DNA of 64,000 nt from Paraglaciecola sp. L3A3 (lineage in GTDB: Bacteria > Pseudomonadota > Gammaproteobacteria > Enterobacterales > Alteromonadaceae), in the NCBI RefSeq assembly GCF_009796765.1, contig NZ_CP047023.1, positions 2,463,501-2,527,500 on the forward strand. The letters are read 5' to 3'. Shown piece after piece: positions 8,443 through 19,015 of this stretch. The translations under genes and the position numbers were made by a program. The notes below the pieces were generated by a model. The model worked only from the letters and a program-made list of their open reading frames with translations, did no database searches and had not been told where the DNA came from. The first letter of the stretch is position 1. Every line of letters begins with the position of its first letter.

Positions 8443-9936
8443 ATGACGAATAAAAAAATAATTAAAGAAGCTTCCTTATTAGACGCCGTTATTCCTATCG
8501 TTATTTTGATCTCGCTGCTGGGTGGTTCGGTTTATCTTTTTGCAGATAATTCTTCTTTTGGGCCTAACCAAATTGCACTATTAGTTGCTATGGGCATAGC
8601 GGCTTTAATTGGAATGAAGAATGGTTATAGTTGGGAAACTATTGAAGAAGGCATTATTCAAGGTATATCTCGTTCTTTAGGTGCAATACTAATCTTGTTA
8701 GCGGTCGGTTCATTGATCGGTACTTGGATGTTGGCCGGCACAGTTCCCACTCTTATATATTATGGTTTAGATTTATTAAATCCATCTCTGTTTTATAGCG
8801 CAAGCTGTTTAATTTGTGCTGTTGTAGCTATGAGTATCGGCAGCTCTTGGACCACAGCGGCAACAGTGGGAGTCGCCCTCATGGGCGTCTCGATTGGCAT
8901 GGGAATGTCTGAGGTCATTACTGCTGGAGCGGTTGTTTCTGGCGCATATTTTGGTGACAAAATATCTCCTTTATCTGAAACCACTAACCTAGCCCCAGCT
9001 ATCGCAGGAACTAATTTATTTGAACATATTCAGTATATGTTGTGGACAACCATCCCTAGTATTTTAATCACTTTAGTGTTGTTTGTAATTATAGGCTATG
9101 GCTCTTCACCTATTGATTCCGGCAGTAAAATTTTAGAAATGCAAACCTTATTAGCAGCAGAATTTAATCTTGGAATTGAAATGTTAATTCCTTTATTTGT
9201 GTTATTAACTCTGGCTATAAAAAAAGTTCCAGCGTTTCCAGCTGTCTCTATAGGAGCCTTACTAGGTGCGATTTGGGCGTTGATATTTCAACCTGAAGCA
9301 ATTTTAAGACTAGCTGAAGACAATGTAGATACAACTAAAGCTTCAATTGTGGTGGTATGGACTGCTCTGTTTGATGGTGTGTCTTTTTCTACTCCTAGTG
9401 ATACTTTAAACAGTCTGCTGAGCCGAGGTGGCATGTCGAGCATGTTAAATACTATTTGGTTAATAATGTGCGCTATGACCTTTGGTGCGGTACTTGAAAA
9501 AGTAGGGTTACTTAAACGAGCGGTTAAGGCCTTTTTATCGGGCGCAAAATCAGCAGGCGATATGATCACACGCACCATACTTACCTGTATAGGTACTAAT
9601 ATTATTACTGCCGATCAATATATTGCGATTGTTATGCCAGGTCGTATGTATAAGAATGAATTTGAAAAACGAGGATTGCATCAACTTAATCTTTCTCGTA
9701 GTTTAGAAGATGGAGGAACTTTAACATCACCTTTAATACCCTGGAACACCTGCGGTGTATACATGCATGGAGTATTAGGCGTGAACCCTCTTGATTATAT
9801 TTTTTATACTTTCTTTAATCTGATTAACCCGGTACTGGCTATTATTTATGCCTATTTAGGCATAAAAATATTGCGAGTACCTATCCCAAAACACTTAACT
9901 GAACAGCTAGATAAAACTGAATTAGCTGTTAAATAA
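8443..9936 (+). CDS. nhaC: Na+/H+ antiporter, NhaC family
   Basis: A 497-aa inner-membrane protein with 11-12 hydrophobic segments. The motifs 'MSIGSSWTTAATVGVALMG' and 'GAYFGDKISPLSETTNLA' are characteristic of NhaC-type antiporters. It exchanges cytoplasmic Na+ (or, in paralogues, organic ions such as malate/lactate) for H+. It follows the NSS transporter closely and probably shares its transcript. The exact exchange substrate is not provable by sequence, because the NhaC family includes exchangers with organic substrates. Confidence 0.88.
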   Translation: MTNKKIIKEASLLDAVIPIVILISLLGGSVYLFADNSSFGPNQIALLVAMGIAALIGMKNGYSWETIEEGIIQGISRSLGAILILLAVGSLIGTWMLAGTVPTLIYYGLDLLNPSLFYSASCLICAVVAMSIGSSWTTAATVGVALMGVSIGMGMSEVITAGAVVSGAYFGDKISPLSETTNLAPAIAGTNLFEHIQYMLWTTIPSILITLVLFVIIGYGSSPIDSGSKILEMQTLLAAEFNLGIEMLIPLFVLLTLAIKKVPAFPAVSIGALLGAIWALIFQPEAILRLAEDNVDTTKASIVVVWTALFDGVSFSTPSDTLNSLLSRGGMSSMLNTIWLIMCAMTFGAVLEKVGLLKRAVKAFLSGAKSAGDMITRTILTCIGTNIITADQYIAIVMPGRMYKNEFEKRGLHQLNLSRSLEDGGTLTSPLIPWNTCGVYMHGVLGVNPLDYIFYTFFNLINPVLAIIYAYLGIKILRVPIPKHLTEQLDKTELAVK

Positions 9937-9971
9937 TATTGATTATCTTCATCACAAGGTTCTAGTAAACA

Positions 9972-12587
9972 ATGGTAACAACAAATCCAGCGGTAAAACG
10001 TAGGGCTGATTATTTACAGCCTGATTTCTATATTACAAAAGTATCCTTAAAATTTCAGTTAGACGCCACTAATACGCAGGTTTTAAATAGAATAGTTGTG
10101 ACTAGAAATGGTCAACACGACCGACCTTTGGTTCTAGATGGAGAAGATATCAAATTGCTAACTGTTTTATTGGATGATCAACCGTTTACAGATTATCAAA
10201 CAGATGAAACATCATTAACAGTGAATACCTTAGCAAATGAGTTCACTTTAGCCATAACAAACTCTGTCAATCCCCAAGATAACTCAAGTTTAGAAGGTTT
10301 GTATTTATCTGCAGGTGCTTTTTGCACACAATGTGAAGCAGAAGGTTTTAGAAAAATCACGTATTTCTTAGATAGACCAGATGTTTTAGCGGCCTTTGAT
10401 GTGACCATTGTTGCAGATAAAACTGCGTTTCCATTTTTATTATCTAATGGTAATAAAGTTGACTCTGGAGACCTAGCTCATAATAAACATTGGGTCAAAT
10501 GGTCTGATCCCTTTAACAAACCCTGTTATTTATTTGCCCTAGTGGCAGGTGATTTCGATTTATTAGAAGATCAGTTTGTTACCCAATCAGGCCGCGATAT
10601 TGCCCTTCAATTATTTGTCGATAAAGGTATGGCTGAACGTGGTTATCATGCCCTTGAATCACTCAAAAAGTCTATGGCCTGGGATGAATCAGAATTTGGT
10701 TTAGAATACGATTTAGATATTTATATGATAGTGGCCGTAGATTTTTTTAATATGGGCGCAATGGAAAATAAAGGACTAAACGTTTTTAATAGTAAATTTG
10801 TTTTGGCCAATGCTGAATCAGCAACAGACGAAGATTATTTTAATATTGAAGCGGTTATTGGTCATGAATATTTTCATAATTGGACCGGAAATCGGGTGAC
10901 ATGTAGAGACTGGTTTCAGTTAAGTCTGAAGGAAGGGTTAACAGTTTTCCGTGATCAACAATTTAGTGCTGACATGTCATCTCCGGTTGTCAATCGTATT
11001 AAAAACGTAAGAATAATCAGAGAACATCAATTCGCTGAAGACGCCAGTGCTATGTCTCATCCTATTCGTCCAGATGAAGTGATTGAAATGAATAATTTTT
11101 ACACCGTCACTGTTTACGACAAGGGAGCGGAAGTTATCCGTATGATGCATACCTTATTAGGCAAAGATGGCTTTCGAAAAGGTATGGATCTCTATTTTCA
11201 GCGGTTTGATGGTCAAGCTGTCACCTGTGATGATTTTGTGCAAGCCATGCAAGATGCAAACGACAAAGATTTATCTCAGTTTACCCTTTGGTACAGTCAA
11301 TCGGGGACGCCTCTGATAGAAGTTGATGATAGTTTTGAATCTGTTACTGGGAGTTATGAAATACATTTTTCACAGAAAACAGAAGCTACTTTTGATCAAG
11401 TTAACAAACAAAATTTGTTGTTACCCATTCAATTCAGTTTATTAAATACTGATGGCACACTCATCCCATTTGATGGGGGGAATACCGAACAAATTATAGA
11501 ATTAACCGAACAGAAACAAAGTTATAAAATAAACAATTTAACAGCCAAACCTGTTCCGTCTTTATTACATAATTTTACTGCGCCTGTCAGATTAAATTAT
11601 AATTACAACGAAAGCGACTTAGCCAAAATTGTCTTGTACTCCCCAGACGACTTTACTCGTTGGGATGCCAGTCAAAGACTATTTAGTAATTGTATTCATA
11701 GCCTAGCCAAATTAACCGAAAGTGAACAACAATTTAAGATTAACAATACTTTAGCAGTATTTAGTGATGTGTTGGCCGACAACACACTTGATTTAGCTTT
11801 AAAAACAGAGATATTAACTATTCCCAGTTTCGAGACTCTGTTCCAGCAGGTGAATGCGGTCGATATCGATGTTTTGGCATCGTCTCGTAAAATATTACTC
11901 GCGGCGATAGCGAGTAAATTTCAGCAACAATGGTTTGCTATATATACAAGTTATTGCCCAGAGCGTTACCAATATACTATTGAGCAAGTAAAACAACGTA
12001 AGATGTCTAATTTAGTTTTAAAATATTTGGCTATTTCAGAACATAAAAATGTACAGCAGTTATTGGAAAAACAATTTGCTACTGCTGATAATATGACAGA
12101 TACCTTAGGTGCCTTAGCAGCAGCTCAAAACGGTGATTTAGCTACTTTTGAACGTTTAATGACAGCATTTGAAACTAAGTGGCAAAAAGATCCTCTCGTT
12201 TTAGATAAATGGTTTGCTTTACACGCTAATACCGACCGTGAAGATATATTATCTCGTCTAGAAATGTTAATGGCTCACCAGCAATATACTATTCATAACC
12301 CAAATAGAGTAAGAGCTCTAGTGGGCAGTTTTGCTTTTTATAATGTTTCTGGTTTTCATAATAAAGATGGAAGTGGCTATAAATTTGTGGCTGATTATTT
12401 GATTAAACTGAATGATATTAATCCGCAAGTTGCTTCAAGGATTATCACTCCACTAATACAATGGCAAAAGGTTGATCCCCAACGTCAAGAAATGATGCAG
12501 CATCAATTGATGCGTATAGGAAACACAAAAGGGTTAAGTAAAGATTTGTACGAAAAAATCACCAAGAGTTTACCTTTAGGTGACTAA
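9972..12587 (+). CDS. pepN: Aminopeptidase N
   Basis: A cytoplasmic M1-family zinc metallopeptidase that removes N-terminal residues during protein turnover. The 871 aa match E. coli PepN (870). The substrate-binding GAMEN motif is at residues 262-266 and the zinc-binding HEYFH at 298-302; the third ligand Glu follows 18 residues later in 'LSLKEG' (E321). All catalytic residues are intact. The gene is followed 5 bases later by the DUF2835 gene, an arrangement shared with other marine gammaproteobacteria. Confidence 0.97.
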   Translation: MVTTNPAVKRRADYLQPDFYITKVSLKFQLDATNTQVLNRIVVTRNGQHDRPLVLDGEDIKLLTVLLDDQPFTDYQTDETSLTVNTLANEFTLAITNSVNPQDNSSLEGLYLSAGAFCTQCEAEGFRKITYFLDRPDVLAAFDVTIVADKTAFPFLLSNGNKVDSGDLAHNKHWVKWSDPFNKPCYLFALVAGDFDLLEDQFVTQSGRDIALQLFVDKGMAERGYHALESLKKSMAWDESEFGLEYDLDIYMIVAVDFFNMGAMENKGLNVFNSKFVLANAESATDEDYFNIEAVIGHEYFHNWTGNRVTCRDWFQLSLKEGLTVFRDQQFSADMSSPVVNRIKNVRIIREHQFAEDASAMSHPIRPDEVIEMNNFYTVTVYDKGAEVIRMMHTLLGKDGFRKGMDLYFQRFDGQAVTCDDFVQAMQDANDKDLSQFTLWYSQSGTPLIEVDDSFESVTGSYEIHFSQKTEATFDQVNKQNLLLPIQFSLLNTDGTLIPFDGGNTEQIIELTEQKQSYKINNLTAKPVPSLLHNFTAPVRLNYNYNESDLAKIVLYSPDDFTRWDASQRLFSNCIHSLAKLTESEQQFKINNTLAVFSDVLADNTLDLALKTEILTIPSFETLFQQVNAVDIDVLASSRKILLAAIASKFQQQWFAIYTSYCPERYQYTIEQVKQRKMSNLVLKYLAISEHKNVQQLLEKQFATADNMTDTLGALAAAQNGDLATFERLMTAFETKWQKDPLVLDKWFALHANTDREDILSRLEMLMAHQQYTIHNPNRVRALVGSFAFYNVSGFHNKDGSGYKFVADYLIKLNDINPQVASRIITPLIQWQKVDPQRQEMMQHQLMRIGNTKGLSKDLYEKITKSLPLGD

Positions 12588-12592
12588 TAAGT

Positions 12593-12817
12593 ATGCACAG
12601 TTATTATTTTACACTCTCAATTAAGTATGACTTCTGTGAACAGTTTTATCAGCCTGGAGTTAATACTGTCATTATGACGGATGACAATGGTAAACGTATT
12701 CAATTACCAGTGTTAAATTTACGACCTTTTGTTAGTCCTACTGGGATAAAAGGTCGTTTTAGATTAGTGGTTGATAACAACAATAAATTACAAAGTTTCG
12801 AAAAAATATCAAATTAA
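12593..12817 (+). CDS. DUF2835 family protein
   Basis: A 74-aa protein with 'YYFTLSIKYDFCEQFYQPGVNTV' (split here for reading) and 'IQLPVLNLRPFVSPTGIKGRF', which is the DUF2835 family pattern. It has no signal peptide. The family is small, beta-rich and of unknown function, and is often found between pepN and the large NAD-GDH gene, as here. The start ATG at 12593 follows pepN by 5 bases, so it is probably coupled to pepN. Confidence 0.85.
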   Translation: MHSYYFTLSIKYDFCEQFYQPGVNTVIMTDDNGKRIQLPVLNLRPFVSPTGIKGRFRLVVDNNNKLQSFEKISN

Positions 12818-12820
12818 CTT

Positions 12821-12851
12821 TTGACTGAGTGAAATATCGACACTCAGTCAA
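12821..12851 (+). terminator. Hairpin after pepN-DUF2835, probable terminator
   Basis: There are perfect 11-bp arms, TTGACTGAGTG and CACTCAGTCAA, around a 9-base loop. The downstream T-content is moderate (TTGTCTTCT). It starts 3 bases after the DUF2835 stop and fits a terminator separating pepN from the GDH gene, although the U-tract is weak. Confidence 0.6.
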
Positions 12852-12990
12852 TTGTCTTCTCATATAAATAGCAAAAACTGTATATATCTCAGTATTTTGA
12901 CTAGTCTATTAGTTATTGATCAGTGTTGATTAATAACTAACTATTCCAAAAATTTCTCAAACAATAAGCAAATTTGGGGTGAGTAACTAT

Positions 12991-15900
12991 ATGACAGTTG
13001 TAAATAATCAAAACTCAGTACTTTTAGAAAATGTGTGTAAATTAATACTTAAAAAAGTGGCAGCAGAGCAAGTTGAGCCAATTACTAATTTTTCAAAAAT
13101 TTTATTTAATAATATCTCTAATGATGATTTAGAGGATAGAAATGTCAGTGATCTATATGGCGCCACTTTAAGCCTCTGGAATCAATTTGTTAACTATCAA
13201 GGAGACAAGCCATTTATTAGGGCTTTTAATCCTGAAATCAGTAAACATGGTTGGCAATCTACCCATACAATTGTCGAGATAATTGTACCTGATATTCCTT
13301 TTTTAGTGGATTCAGTGCGAATGGCTTTGAATTCTCAAGGCATAACTGCTCATTTATTGTTGCATAGTCCAATTGGTTTAATCCGAGATAGTGACCAAAG
13401 GTTTATGTCATTTGCAACAGCATCTACCGACGTGAAAACTTTAGTTAAACAAACGGTATTTTTGATTGAGGTTGATAGACAGACATCCAACAAAGCTTTA
13501 GAAAATCTGAGCTCTGAATTAACCTCTGTGGTAAATGATGTCTTTTTAGCGGTGCAAGATTGGAAATTGATTAGTAAAAAACTAACGTCAATTATTGATG
13601 AGTTTGATAATAACGCCAAAATTATTTCTGCTGCACAAAAAACGCAAACAAAAAAATTTTTAACTTGGTTAAATGATCATAACTTCACTTTGATGGGATA
13701 TCGCTCTTATAGTGTTATTGGTATTAAAGGCGACTATCGCTGGGTGGCCGATAATAAATCAAGTTTGGGATTGATGAAAAATTCGCAAACGGACAGACAA
13801 AGAGTGTTATCAAATATTGCGACTTCAGCTAGAGAAGAAGCGCTAAGTGTTAACCCATTAATGTTGACTAAGACTAATTCTCGATCAAGGGTTCATCGTC
13901 CTGCATATTTAGATTATATCGGTATTAAACGCTTTGACGATAAAGGTAATGTAGTCGGTGAAGACAGATTTATCGGCCTATATTCCGCATCCTTCTATAA
14001 CAGTAGTGCTGCGCAACTGCCTATTCTAAAGGAAAAAATCGATGCCATTGCCAAACAGTCGGGGTTTGAACCGGGATCACATGGACATAAAGCCTTTTTA
14101 AACATTATTGAAACTTACCCTAGAGATGAATTGTTACAGGGCAGTGTGCCAGAATTGGCTCAAATTATTCTCGGTATTTTTCAAATGCAAGAACGGGGAA
14201 TATCTAGATTATTTGTGCGCAAAGACGTGTTCGGGCGGTTTCTATCTTGTATGATTTTTGTGCCAAGAGAGCGTTACAACACACAACTTAGAAAAGACAC
14301 GCAAAAGTTACTACAAAAATCTTTTTCTAGTGAGCAAGAAGTTGAATTTACTACTTATTTTTCTGAATCTGTGTATGCCAGAACTCACTATATTGTCAGG
14401 GTTAAAAACAATAATGCGGAATATAATGTGAAGGAAATTGAAAGAAACATCATAGAGCTGAATAAAAATTGGGAAGACCAATTACAAGCCACTATTCGAT
14501 TGAATCATGGAGAAGCTAAAGGTAAAAAGCTTGAACAAAAATATATCAACGCATTTTCAAGCAGTTACAAAGAAAGCAATTTACCTAGTGTGGCCTTAGT
14601 TGATATTGATAAGTTAGAACAATTAGACAGTGAACATACCCTAGATATGCTGTTTTATAGACCTCAAGAAGAAGGGGCCAATAGCAAGGTTGTCAAATTA
14701 AAACTTTTTCATAAAAAGGAACCTATTCATCTGTCAGCTGTTTTACCCATGTTAGAAAATTTTGGTTTAAGGGTGATAGACGAAAGTCCATATAAAATCA
14801 GTCCATCGGAAGGTAATGTTAACTGGATTATGGATTTTTCTATGTTACATCACAGCAGTAATGATATGGATTTAGCTCAGGCGCAATCACTTTTTCAAAC
14901 TGCCTTTTCTCAGGTTTGGTATGGCGAGCTGGAAGATGACCCATTTAATCGTTTAGTGCTGGCTGGCGGTTTAACTGGTCGTAATGTGACAATATTACGT
15001 TCATACGCAAAATATATGCGTCAAATTGGTAGTTCTTTTAGTCGAGACTATATTGCCAATACTTTGTCGAATTATCCGGCTATTGCGACTAAGTTGACCA
15101 GTTTATTTATTCAAAAGTTTAATCCAACCATTCAAGCTAACCCAAAAGTGGAAGAGACAATATTGACTGATATTAAAACCCAGTTAGATAATGTTTCAAA
15201 TTTAGATGACGATAGAATTATTCGTCGTTATTTAGATTTGATACTCGCCACACTAAGAACTAACTTTTTTCAAAAAGATGAAAATAACCAAGACAAGCCG
15301 TACGTTTCATACAAACTTTATCCAGAACTTATACCAGATATGCCATTGCCTAAGCCAAAGTATGAAATATTTGTTTATTCGCCAAGAATCGAAGGGGTTC
15401 ATTTACGGGGCGGAAAAGTTGCACGAGGTGGCTTACGTTGGTCTGATAGACAAGAAGATTTTCGAACTGAAGTATTAGGTTTAGTTAAAGCTCAGCAAGT
15501 AAAAAATACTGTGATTGTGCCAGTGGGAGCTAAAGGTGGATTTGTTTGTAAAAAGTTGCCAATAGATCAAGGCCGTGATGCATTTCAAACTGAAGGCCAA
15601 GAGTGTTATAAGATATTTATTCGAAGTCTGTTAGATATTACAGATAATATTATTGATGGCAAAGTTGTGTATCCAAAAGATGTAGTTCGTTTGGATGACG
15701 ATGATGCATATTTGGTGGTAGCTGCCGATAAAGGTACTGCCACTTTTTCGGATATTGCGAACAGTATTTCTGCTGAGTTTAATTTTTGGTTAGGCGATGC
15801 TTTTGCTTCTGGCGGTAGTATTGGTTATGACCATAAAAAAATGGGGATCACAGCCAGAGGTGCATGGGAGTCAGTGAAACGGCATTTCCGAGAATTAGGT

Positions 15901-17829
15901 AAAAATTGTCAAACCACTGAGTTTACTTGTGTCGCCATTGGTGACATGGCGGGTGATGTATTTGGTAATGGCATGTTGTTATCCAAACACACGCAACTAG
16001 TGTGTGCTTTTAACCACTTACATATTTTCTTTGATCCCAGTCCAGATGTTAAAAGCAGTTACAAAGAACGTAAACGTTTATTTGCCAATCCATCTCTAGG
16101 TTGGGCGGACTATGATACGTCTCTTATTTCAGGAGGTGGAGGCGTTTTTAATCGTTCAGCTAAATCTATTCATCTTTCAACCGAAATGAAAAAATGTTTG
16201 TCCACTAAACAGCAAACTATGACCCCAAATGAACTAATTCATCACGTACTGCAAATGCCAATAGATTTAATTTGGAATGGTGGGATTGGTACTTATGTTA
16301 AGAGTACAAAAGAATCTCATGCACAAGTAGGTGATAGAGCTAACGATGATGTCCGTGTTAATGGTAATCAGTTACAAGCGAAAATAATTGGTGAAGGCGG
16401 TAACTTAGGCACAACCCAATTAGGTCGAATTGAATATGCCAATAACTGTGGCCGAATCAATACTGACTTTATTGATAACGTTGGTGGTGTCGATTGTTCA
16501 GATAATGAAGTGAATATCAAAATTTTGCTTAATTCTTTAGTCAGTGCTGGGGATTTAACTAATAAACAAAGAAACAACTTTTTATATGAGATGACCGAAG
16601 AAGTTGGGGATTTAGTGATCCAAGATTGTTATCGTCAAACAGAATCCATTTCTATTTCTGAATTAGGAGGGGTTGCACAATTAAAAGAACAACTTAGATT
16701 CATTCAGGCTTTAGAGAAAGAAGGATACTTAAATCGAGAATTAGAGTTCATTCCTAATGATGATGAAATTTCAGAACGTCTTGTTAAGAATAAAGGGTTA
16801 ACTCGTCCTGAATTATCAGTGTTAATTGCTTACGGTAAAATGGTCATGAAACAACAATTTAATACGCCTGAAATTACCGACAATCCGTATCATGGCAAGT
16901 TATTAATCAATGCCTTCCCAAAAAGGTTACAAACACAATTTTCTGCACAAATGCAAAATCATCCACTTAGAAGTGAAATTATAGCGACAAAATTAACCAA
17001 TAATATTATTAATGATATGGGTATGAATTATGTTTTTAGAATTAAAGAAGAAACGGGGGCAAGTGTCGCAGAAATTGCTAATAGTTATGTCGCGGTGAAA
17101 GGGATTTTTGCTATGGAATACTTATGGACTGAGGTGCAATCACTTGATAATCAAATTCCATCTGAGGTTCAATTGAATATGTTAAATGTGATGCGACGCA
17201 CTTTACGTAGAGCATCACACTGGTATCTTAGACATGGTAATAAAAATTTAGATATAAAAACATCGATTGATAGTTACCGAGCTTCATTTAATGATCTTTG
17301 TAAAAATATTAAACAATACTTAGTGGAAGCTGAATATCAACAACTTGAAGCGTCTTGTGCAACATTAGTCAAACAAGGTGTGCCAAAGAAAATTGCTTTC
17401 AAAGTGGCATCCTTAAGCAATATGTTCTCTTGTATGGATTTAGCACAACTTGCTGAAACAGAAAAACGCGATATAAAATTGGTATCAAGTTTGTACTTTA
17501 AACTAGGCTCAGAGCTTGAATTACATTGGTTTTTAGAACAAATCGACAAACAAACCGTCAATAATCATTGGCAAGCATTAGCTAGGGCTTCGTATCGCGA
17601 AGAACTCGTTTGGCAACAAAGATCCCTCGCTGCAGTCATGTTAGCATCGTGTGCTAAGAACCAAGATGCAGAAGCCATATTAAAAAATTGGATGGACAAT
17701 AATCAAACTTTACTCGAACGCTGGTATCATATGATGTCAGAGTTCAAAACCAGTACAACTCATGAGTTTGCAAAATTTTCAGTGGCCCTTAGACAATTAA
17801 TGTTGCTTAGCATTAGTGCTAATCACTGA
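12991..17829 (+). CDS. gdhB: NAD-specific glutamate dehydrogenase, large 180-kDa class
   Basis: This enzyme oxidatively deaminates glutamate to 2-oxoglutarate with NAD+, a catabolic role. At about 1,612 aa it belongs to the large bacterial GDH class: a long N-terminal region with ACT-like segments ('HGWQSTHTIVEIIVPDIPFLVDSV' in two overlapping parts), a central catalytic domain with 'LRWSDRQEDFRTEV' and the substrate-site 'PVGAKGGFV' (Lys near residue 848), a Rossmann part with 'IGEGGNLGTTQLGR', and a C-terminal helical domain. A GTG at 12979 is also possible, but GGGGTGAG at 12976-12983 is well spaced for the ATG at 12991, which I prefer. A strong terminator follows the gene. Confidence 0.95.
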   Translation: MTVVNNQNSVLLENVCKLILKKVAAEQVEPITNFSKILFNNISNDDLEDRNVSDLYGATLSLWNQFVNYQGDKPFIRAFNPEISKHGWQSTHTIVEIIVPDIPFLVDSVRMALNSQGITAHLLLHSPIGLIRDSDQRFMSFATASTDVKTLVKQTVFLIEVDRQTSNKALENLSSELTSVVNDVFLAVQDWKLISKKLTSIIDEFDNNAKIISAAQKTQTKKFLTWLNDHNFTLMGYRSYSVIGIKGDYRWVADNKSSLGLMKNSQTDRQRVLSNIATSAREEALSVNPLMLTKTNSRSRVHRPAYLDYIGIKRFDDKGNVVGEDRFIGLYSASFYNSSAAQLPILKEKIDAIAKQSGFEPGSHGHKAFLNIIETYPRDELLQGSVPELAQIILGIFQMQERGISRLFVRKDVFGRFLSCMIFVPRERYNTQLRKDTQKLLQKSFSSEQEVEFTTYFSESVYARTHYIVRVKNNNAEYNVKEIERNIIELNKNWEDQLQATIRLNHGEAKGKKLEQKYINAFSSSYKESNLPSVALVDIDKLEQLDSEHTLDMLFYRPQEEGANSKVVKLKLFHKKEPIHLSAVLPMLENFGLRVIDESPYKISPSEGNVNWIMDFSMLHHSSNDMDLAQAQSLFQTAFSQVWYGELEDDPFNRLVLAGGLTGRNVTILRSYAKYMRQIGSSFSRDYIANTLSNYPAIATKLTSLFIQKFNPTIQANPKVEETILTDIKTQLDNVSNLDDDRIIRRYLDLILATLRTNFFQKDENNQDKPYVSYKLYPELIPDMPLPKPKYEIFVYSPRIEGVHLRGGKVARGGLRWSDRQEDFRTEVLGLVKAQQVKNTVIVPVGAKGGFVCKKLPIDQGRDAFQTEGQECYKIFIRSLLDITDNIIDGKVVYPKDVVRLDDDDAYLVVAADKGTATFSDIANSISAEFNFWLGDAFASGGSIGYDHKKMGITARGAWESVKRHFRELGKNCQTTEFTCVAIGDMAGDVFGNGMLLSKHTQLVCAFNHLHIFFDPSPDVKSSYKERKRLFANPSLGWADYDTSLISGGGGVFNRSAKSIHLSTEMKKCLSTKQQTMTPNELIHHVLQMPIDLIWNGGIGTYVKSTKESHAQVGDRANDDVRVNGNQLQAKIIGEGGNLGTTQLGRIEYANNCGRINTDFIDNVGGVDCSDNEVNIKILLNSLVSAGDLTNKQRNNFLYEMTEEVGDLVIQDCYRQTESISISELGGVAQLKEQLRFIQALEKEGYLNRELEFIPNDDEISERLVKNKGLTRPELSVLIAYGKMVMKQQFNTPEITDNPYHGKLLINAFPKRLQTQFSAQMQNHPLRSEIIATKLTNNIINDMGMNYVFRIKEETGASVAEIANSYVAVKGIFAMEYLWTEVQSLDNQIPSEVQLNMLNVMRRTLRRASHWYLRHGNKNLDIKTSIDSYRASFNDLCKNIKQYLVEAEYQQLEASCATLVKQGVPKKIAFKVASLSNMFSCMDLAQLAETEKRDIKLVSSLYFKLGSELELHWFLEQIDKQTVNNHWQALARASYREELVWQQRSLAAVMLASCAKNQDAEAILKNWMDNNQTLLERWYHMMSEFKTSTTHEFAKFSVALRQLMLLSISANH

Positions 17830-17848
17830 AAAAAATAAATATTTATAC

Positions 17849-17877
17849 AGCCCTGGTATTAACCAGGGCTTTTTTTT
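17849..17877 (+). terminator. Rho-independent terminator after the GDH gene
   Basis: The stem AGCCCTGGT / ACCAGGGCT has a 4-base loop followed by eight or more T residues. The T run ends immediately before the pyrD ribosome binding site. Confidence 0.95.
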
Positions 17878-17888
17878 AAGGAAATTAT

Positions 17889-18896
17889 ATGTACTCCGTA
17901 ATTCAAAAATTATTATTCACACAAGACGCCGAATGGAGTCACGATTTTTCCATAAACTGGTTAAGGCGGACCCAACACAACTTTCTAAATTGTATTTATA
18001 AACAAGATATTCCAGATAAACCTGTTGAAGTATTTGGAATAACCTTTAAGAACCCTGTGGGTTTAGCGGCGGGCTTAGACAAAAATGGAGAATGTATTGA
18101 CGCATTTTCCGCTATGGGATTTGGCTTTATAGAGATTGGCACTGTCACCCCTAAACCACAGCCAGGAAATGAAAAACCTAGAATGTTTCGTTTACCTGAA
18201 GGGCAGGCGATTATCAATCGGATGGGCTTTAATAATAAAGGCGTAGATAACTTAGTTGATAATGTTAAACGGGCAAAATACACAGGTGTGTTAGGAATTA
18301 ATATTGGAAAAAATAAAGATACGCCAGAAGAAAACGCCTTAGACGATTACTTAATTTGTTTAAACAAGGTTTATCAATATGCCAGTTATGTCACGGTAAA
18401 TATTTCTTCACCTAACACGCCTGGTTTAAGAAATTTACAACACGGTAAAGCATTAGAAACTTTATTAGCCGGTTTAAAAAATGAACAAAACATCCTGCAA
18501 ATTAAGCATAAAAAGTATGTGCCGATCCTAGTGAAGATCGCTCCCGATCTAACTGATGAAGAAATTATTAACACCTGCGATTGTTTGATCAACTCAGGGA
18601 TCGATGGCGTTATCGCAACCAATACAACTTTGGACAGAGATCAAGTTAAAGGGCAGCAATATGCAAATGAAGCAGGGGGCTTAAGTGGTGCAGTGTTGAC
18701 AGCTAAAAGCCAAGCCGTTGTAAGCAAAATAAATGATCATATAGCAGGTAGAATGCCGGTTATAGGGGTAGGGGGTATTCACTCCGGATCCACAGCAAAG
18801 GATAGGATCAACTCTGGATCCAAGCTGATCCAAATTTATTCTTCATTGATCTACAAGGGGCCGAAATTGATCAAGGAGATCGTAGATTTTATATAA
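17889..18896 (+). CDS. pyrD: Dihydroorotate dehydrogenase (quinone), class 2
   Basis: This membrane-associated flavoenzyme oxidises dihydroorotate to orotate, passing electrons to quinone (pyrimidine synthesis). The 335 aa match E. coli (336). The N-terminal amphipathic helix (residues 1-40) docks to the membrane. Motifs seen: '[14 protein letters not shown]', '[14 protein letters not shown]', 'RMGFNN', and '[14 protein letters not shown]', whose second Ser (S174) corresponds to the catalytic Ser175. The ATG at 17889 has AAGGA at 17879-17883. The order pyrD-zapC-rlmKL-uup-rmf-fabA is that of E. coli. Confidence 0.97.
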   Translation: MYSVIQKLLFTQDAEWSHDFSINWLRRTQHNFLNCIYKQDIPDKPVEVFGITFKNPVGLAAGLDKNGECIDAFSAMGFGFIEIGTVTPKPQPGNEKPRMFRLPEGQAIINRMGFNNKGVDNLVDNVKRAKYTGVLGINIGKNKDTPEENALDDYLICLNKVYQYASYVTVNISSPNTPGLRNLQHGKALETLLAGLKNEQNILQIKHKKYVPILVKIAPDLTDEEIINTCDCLINSGIDGVIATNTTLDRDQVKGQQYANEAGGLSGAVLTAKSQAVVSKINDHIAGRMPVIGVGGIHSGSTAKDRINSGSKLIQIYSSLIYKGPKLIKEIVDFI

Positions 18897-19015
18897 TGAT
18901 CCTGCATTGATCTGATCGTTTTAGACTAAATAAATATGTGAATTAAACGCGTCTTACCTAGCAACTTATGGTAGGTTTTTAGGTAAGATTTTCTCTATAT
19001 GATTTGTTGAGCGTT